Position numbers and translations under genes: made by a program
Source of the DNA: Chloroflexota bacterium
GTDB lineage: Bacteria; Chloroflexota; Dehalococcoidia; GIF9; UBA5629
Length of the DNA: 7,303 nucleotides
Direction of reading: 5' to 3'
Assembly (NCBI GenBank): GCA_016875975.1
Contig: VGOF01000071.1
Coordinates: 1-7,303 of the forward strand
Notes under the pieces: model-generated
The model's database searches: none
Seen by the model: only the letters and a program-made list of their open reading frames with translations
Told to the model about the DNA's origin: nothing
In this document: positions 4,893 through 7,303 of the stretch, in pieces
Position numbering within the stretch: position 1 is the first letter of the stretch
How the letters are laid out: every line of letters begins with the position of its first letter

Positions 4893-4921
4893 ATTTTATC
4901 CTTTTACAGTGCATATCTCAA
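4893..4921 (-). promoter_or_regulatory. Sigma70-type promoter of the zinc-ribbon/NfeD operon
   Basis: The minus strand reads TTGAGA (4921-4916), exactly 17 bp, then TAAAAT (4898-4893). Each hexamer matches consensus at five of six positions. Transcription would start near 4886, giving a 5' leader of about 50 bases to the ATG at 4836. Confidence 0.7.
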
Positions 4922-4941
4922 GAGGCGAGATGTCCTTTGAC

Positions 4942-5043
4942 TGTTATTGCGAGCCCGAGCGTAGCGAGGGCGTGGCAATCCCCGCTCGCCGATTGTACCT
5001 GTACCTGTTTGGCGGAGATTGCTTCACTACGTTCGCAATGACA
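4942..5043. repeat. MITE/REP-like imperfect inverted repeat with TGTYATTGCGA ends
   Basis: The element starts TGTTATTGCGA (4942-4952) and ends TCGCAATGACA (5033-5043), which are inverted copies with one mismatch. Inside, GGCAATC (4974-4980) faces GATTGCT (5017-5023), and CTCGCC (4985-4990) faces GGCGGAG (5011-5017) imperfectly, so the whole 102 bp can fold into a long imperfect hairpin. The 'TGTCATTGCGAG...CTTCG...TCGCAATGACA' design is a familiar dispersed intergenic repeat in many sediment and host-associated bacteria. It has no coding capacity and lies 20 bp upstream of the -35 of the zinc-ribbon promoter. Confidence 0.8.
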
Positions 5044-5128
5044 AAAGTGGGGCTCGCAATGGGCATATTACTTAAAAATGTGTGCTTTTAGGGGTTGTTT
5101 TTACTTGTAGCTTGAGCGTAGCATTTAC

Positions 5129-5173
5129 AAAGGAGGACTGTTGCCTATTGCGTCACGGCTGTTGCACTTATGA
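5129..5173 (+). other. Short upstream ORF with a strong ribosome-binding site (unconfirmed)
   Basis: AAAGGAGG (5129-5136) precedes a TTG codon (5141) by four bases, and that frame ends at TGA 5171-5173 after ten codons. An ATG overlaps this stop (ATGA, 5170-5173) and opens a further 38-codon frame ending at 5286, past the start of the permease gene. Neither peptide resembles anything known. It may be a leader peptide, the remnant of a lost gene, or chance; the ribosome-binding site is the only strong signal. Confidence 0.3.
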
Positions 5174-5185
5174 AGCGACGAATGA

Positions 5186-5216
5186 TTGCCGAATGGCAAG
5201 CTGAAAGTGCTATACT
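5186..5216 (+). promoter_or_regulatory. Extended -10 promoter of the MFS gene
   Basis: TGC-TATACT (5208-5216) is an extended -10 element with five of six consensus bases. TTGCCG at 5186-5191 could be a weak -35 with a 19-bp spacer. Transcription would begin near 5222, about 35 bases before the ATG at 5258. This placement excludes the upstream in-frame TTG at 5186 as the normal start. Confidence 0.55.
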
Positions 5217-5257
5217 ACACCCAATTTGTGCAGCACAATGCAGTAAGGGGGGAGACA

Positions 5258-6463
5258 ATGGAGCAATACAAAGTCTACGGGTATAGATGGGTTGTCCTGG
5301 CTGCGTACATGTACATATCTGCCCTGACGCAGCTTTACTGGCTGAATTTCGCTGCCATCGATACCTACCTGGAGGCGCACCTGAATATAACTGCCATGAG
5401 CGTCGGTGTGCTTACGCTGGTCTTTCCTCTGGTACAGGTCTTGCTCACCATTCCAGCCGGCATGATTATCGATAGAAAGGGATTCAAATACGGCGTGGGC
5501 ATTGGCGCGCTGCTTACTGGAGTATTTGCCATGTTCCGCCTGGTGAATCCCGGCTCCTACACTATCCTGCTGGTCTCTCAGATAGGCATTTCTATGGGAC
5601 AGCCTTTTGTATTGAATGGCGTCACCAAGCTGGCCATGACCTGGTTTCCTCAGAAAGAGGAGGCAACCGCAGTGGGGCTGGGTTCGTTAGCTCTGTTCAT
5701 CGGCATGATGGTGGCTCTGGGGGCAACGCCCATACTGGTGGAAACAATGGGGTTCCAATCCATGCTCCTCATCTACGGCATCATAGGGATGGTGGGCGTA
5801 TTACTGTTCTATATCCTGGTTAAATCCAAGCCTGAGACAGCTCCGCGAGAGATGGCAGAGGAAGAGGAGATTTCCAACTGGGCAGGCATTAAGACGATTC
5901 TGAAGATGAGGGACTTCGTCATCCTGGGGTTTGTGGCCCTGATAGGGATAGGCGTGTTCAACGGCCTGGCTACCTGGCTGGAAAAGATATTGAATGAGTT
6001 GCACGGAATTCCCATGACCGATGCCGGCACCATAGCTGCCATACTGATACTTAGCGGTATGCTGGGCTGCATTATCATCCCTATAGTTTCGGACAGAGTT
6101 ACGAAGAGAAAGCCTTTCCTGCTGCTGGCATCTTCTGTAGGAGCACTCTCCATCGTCTTTCTGATGCTAGGCAAGGGTTTTGCGCTTAATATGGCCAATG
6201 GAATTGTACTGGGCTTTTTCCTCATCTCTGCTCTGCCCATAATGCTTACCATGTCTGCCGAGATTACGGGAGCCAGGTTTGCCGGAATCTCAGTGGGGTA
6301 TTTGCAGCTCATGGGGAACGCAGCAGCCGTGGCCATTGTTCCGCTGATGGAGGTAATGCGTGGGGCTACGCAGCACTATACCTGGCCTCTGGCCTTCCTG
6401 GCAATATTGCTGGTCATCTCTTTCGTACTGGCAACCCAGATTAGAGAAACTATGAATCGCTAG
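5258..6463 (+). CDS. MFS permease, FLVCR-like
   Basis: This is a 401-residue membrane protein with about 12 hydrophobic segments and a charged central loop (about 190-220, KSKPETAPREMAEEEEIS). It has the MFS loop 2-3 motif GMIIDRKG (68-75) and the stretch GQPFVLN...KLAMTWFPQKEEATAVGLG (114-142). These resemble the FLVCR branch of the superfamily, which includes haem, choline and small organic-solute carriers. The substrate cannot be told from sequence. The ATG at 5258 was chosen because GGGGGGAG lies immediately upstream and MEQYKVYGYRWVVLA is a typical MFS N-terminus. The same frame is open to TTG 5186, but the predicted promoter lies in that extension. The next gene in the same direction is an AOR-type oxidoreductase, so uptake or export of an organic acid or aldehyde-related compound is conceivable. 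The stop codon adjoins a heptamer repeat. Confidence 0.9.
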   Translation: MEQYKVYGYRWVVLAAYMYISALTQLYWLNFAAIDTYLEAHLNITAMSVGVLTLVFPLVQVLLTIPAGMIIDRKGFKYGVGIGALLTGVFAMFRLVNPGSYTILLVSQIGISMGQPFVLNGVTKLAMTWFPQKEEATAVGLGSLALFIGMMVALGATPILVETMGFQSMLLIYGIIGMVGVLLFYILVKSKPETAPREMAEEEEISNWAGIKTILKMRDFVILGFVALIGIGVFNGLATWLEKILNELHGIPMTDAGTIAAILILSGMLGCIIIPIVSDRVTKRKPFLLLASSVGALSIVFLMLGKGFALNMANGIVLGFFLISALPIMLTMSAEITGARFAGISVGYLQLMGNAAAVAIVPLMEVMRGATQHYTWPLAFLAILLVISFVLATQIRETMNR

Positions 6464-6575
6464 AGGCAGCAGGCGTGAGGCAACAGGCAAGAACCCAGAT
6501 GCAAGATGTAAGAGGCGAGACGCAAGACGCAGGGAACTAGAAACCTGCAACTAGGTGCGAGCGGCTAGCGGCTAG
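6464..6575 (+). repeat. Degenerate heptanucleotide tandem repeat, 16 units in register
   Basis: From the base after the MFS stop codon the sequence divides into sixteen 7-mers without any gap (AGGCAGC, AGGCGTG, AGGCAAC, AGGCAAG, AACCCAG, ATGCAAG, ATGTAAG and so on to two CGGCTAG units). The consensus is A-N-G-C-A-A-G. Column counts out of 16: position 4 is C in 15, position 7 is G in 14, positions 3 (G) and 6 (A) in 12, position 1 (A) in 11. The preceding TCGCTAG, which contains the stop codon, also fits the register. The last two units plus CC form a 15-bp palindrome (6563-6577). On the minus strand the array makes a false ORF with a seven-residue period rich in L, A and S. Confidence 0.85.
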
Positions 6576-6587
6576 CCCCGCCCATCG

Positions 6588-6617
6588 TTGCTGAAGGCAT
6601 ATCTGAAGCATTATAAT
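6588..6617 (+). promoter_or_regulatory. Promoter of the AOR-type gene, probably giving a near-leaderless mRNA
   Basis: A perfect TATAAT (6612-6617) lies nine bases before the ATG at 6627. TTGCTG (6588-6593), 18 bp upstream, can serve as a weak -35. A start site 6-8 bases after the -10 would leave only 1-3 untranslated bases. No Shine-Dalgarno is present in AGCGACCTT. Confidence 0.6.
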
Positions 6618-6626
6618 AGCGACCTT

Positions 6627-7303
6627 ATGAAGATACTTAAGCAAATCAAATATGAGCCAGCGCCAGTTGTGGGCGGATATACAGACCGGATACTAAGGCT
6701 AGACCTAGGCAAACAGGATATCCTCATCCAGGAACTCCCCCCCGATTTCAAGCACAAATACATCGGCGGGCGAGGATATGCTCTCAAGCTTATCTGGGAT
6801 GGTGCTACGCGAGAAACCCGCTATGACAGTCCCGACAATATCCTGGTAATGGCCAGCGGCCCACTAGGCAATGAGCCGGGATTTCCCGGCACTGGCAAGT
6901 TCATTGTGGGCACTATCTCACCGTTGACGGATACGTTTATCGATTCCAATGTTGGCGGTCACTTCGGGCCTCTTCTGAAGCTTGCCGGCTTTGATGCACT
7001 AGCGGTCTCCGGCATATCCAAACAAGACGTGGTTGTTCTAGTTGACGGCGATGCCCGTACCATCAGCATTGCCGATACACCTGTCTACGACAGCGATACA
7101 GATGATGGGGCGCTTTCCTTTGGCCAGCAGCTTCTGCAAGATGCCAATGGCGGAGAGTTTAGCGATGCCCTCGCCGCCGTAACTGCCGGGATAGGTGCGC
7201 GCAACTCCAGGTTCGGGATTGTCAACAGCCTGTTCTTTGACCGGCGGCGGAAGCGCATTCGTTCCAAGCAAGCTGGCAGGGGTGGCACGGGGACTGTAAT
7301 GCG
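6627..7303 (+). CDS. Aldehyde:ferredoxin oxidoreductase family protein, N-terminal part (cut by window edge)
   Basis: 225 codons are visible from ATG 6627. They cover the N-terminal tungsto/molybdopterin-binding domain of the AOR family: KYIGGRGYALKLIWD (44-58), ASGPLGNEPGFPGTGKFIVG (76-95), SPLTDTFIDSNVGGHFGPLLKLAGFDAL (98-125) and KQAGRGGTGTVM (214-225). These enzymes oxidise aldehydes to carboxylates, or run in reverse, with ferredoxin as partner. The family also includes formaldehyde and glyceraldehyde-3-phosphate forms and the BamB subunit of benzoyl-CoA reductase. The full protein is usually about 600-650 residues, so the [4Fe-4S] cysteines and substrate-domain residues lie outside the window and the exact reaction cannot be assigned. 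The AGRGGTGTVM form of the loop, rather than the commoner GRNGLGAVM, points to a subfamily away from the classical archaeal AOR. The start follows a TATAAT box by nine bases. Confidence 0.92.
   Translation, partial: MKILKQIKYEPAPVVGGYTDRILRLDLGKQDILIQELPPDFKHKYIGGRGYALKLIWDGATRETRYDSPDNILVMASGPLGNEPGFPGTGKFIVGTISPLTDTFIDSNVGGHFGPLLKLAGFDALAVSGISKQDVVVLVDGDARTISIADTPVYDSDTDDGALSFGQQLLQDANGGEFSDALAAVTAGIGARNSRFGIVNSLFFDRRRKRIRSKQAGRGGTGTVM

Noticed and set aside
5186..5257. MFS start at TTG 5186 (24 extra residues)
   Set aside because: The extension lacks a Shine-Dalgarno and overlaps the predicted promoter; ATG 5258 has a strong one and a typical N-terminus.
5809..6336. Minus-strand open frame of 175 codons
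   Set aside because: It is a shadow of the MFS membrane protein; long antisense frames are common opposite hydrophobic genes, and there is no motif in it.
6290..6550. Minus-strand 86-codon frame with a periodic L/A/S-rich N-terminus
   Set aside because: The seven-residue periodicity (LASRLLH, LASGFLP, VASRLLP) comes directly from the heptanucleotide repeat; the rest is antisense to the MFS gene.
6464..6575. CRISPR-like array
   Set aside because: Units are 7 bp, contiguous and degenerate, with no spacers.

Overview
The window looks like a chromosomal segment from an uncultured anaerobic bacterium, with moderate GC and intergenic gaps rich in short palindromic repeats. The gene mix (tungstopterin AOR-family oxidoreductase, UPF0175/DUF3368 toxin-antitoxin pair, small lipoproteins, about half the genes starting at GTG or TTG) would fit Chloroflexota of the Dehalococcoidia type from sediment or groundwater. 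That placement is an inference from style; no rRNA or lineage marker is present.

Layout: everything from position 1 to 4836 is read from the minus strand. In order of transcription it holds a zinc-ribbon protein (4552-4836) and an NfeD-type membrane protein (4117-4548); a SlyD-like FKBP lipoprotein (3498-4016) and a second small lipoprotein (3021-3482); a class I SAM methyltransferase (2209-2832); a PIN toxin (1306-1824) overlapping its UPF0175 antitoxin (971-1309); and tlyA, cut by the left edge (1-740). A divergent gap of about 420 bp (4837-5257) carries a strong minus-strand promoter, a 102-bp MITE-like inverted repeat and a plus-strand promoter. On the plus strand follow an MFS permease (5258-6463), a degenerate heptanucleotide tandem repeat (6464-6575) and the first 225 codons of an aldehyde:ferredoxin oxidoreductase-type enzyme (6627 to the right edge).

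How it works together: the zinc-ribbon/NfeD and FKBP/lipoprotein pairs look like a small envelope-maintenance cluster. The toxin-antitoxin pair is a self-contained module with a perfect 20-bp palindrome over its predicted promoter. The permease and the AOR-type enzyme may belong to one catabolic locus that continues to the right.

The most striking non-coding features are: (1) four hairpins that share a GTAG/GTAA lead-in, have different stems, and sit exactly at the 3' ends of four predicted minus-strand transcription units; (2) the in-register 7-bp repeat after the permease; (3) TATAAT boxes 6-9 bp upstream of the start codons of tlyA and the AOR gene without a Shine-Dalgarno sequence, suggesting leaderless mRNAs; and (4) the toxin-first order of the toxin-antitoxin operon. 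No tRNA, rRNA or CRISPR array was seen. No single gene here is clearly a new system; the novelty, if any, is in the repeats and the regulatory layout.
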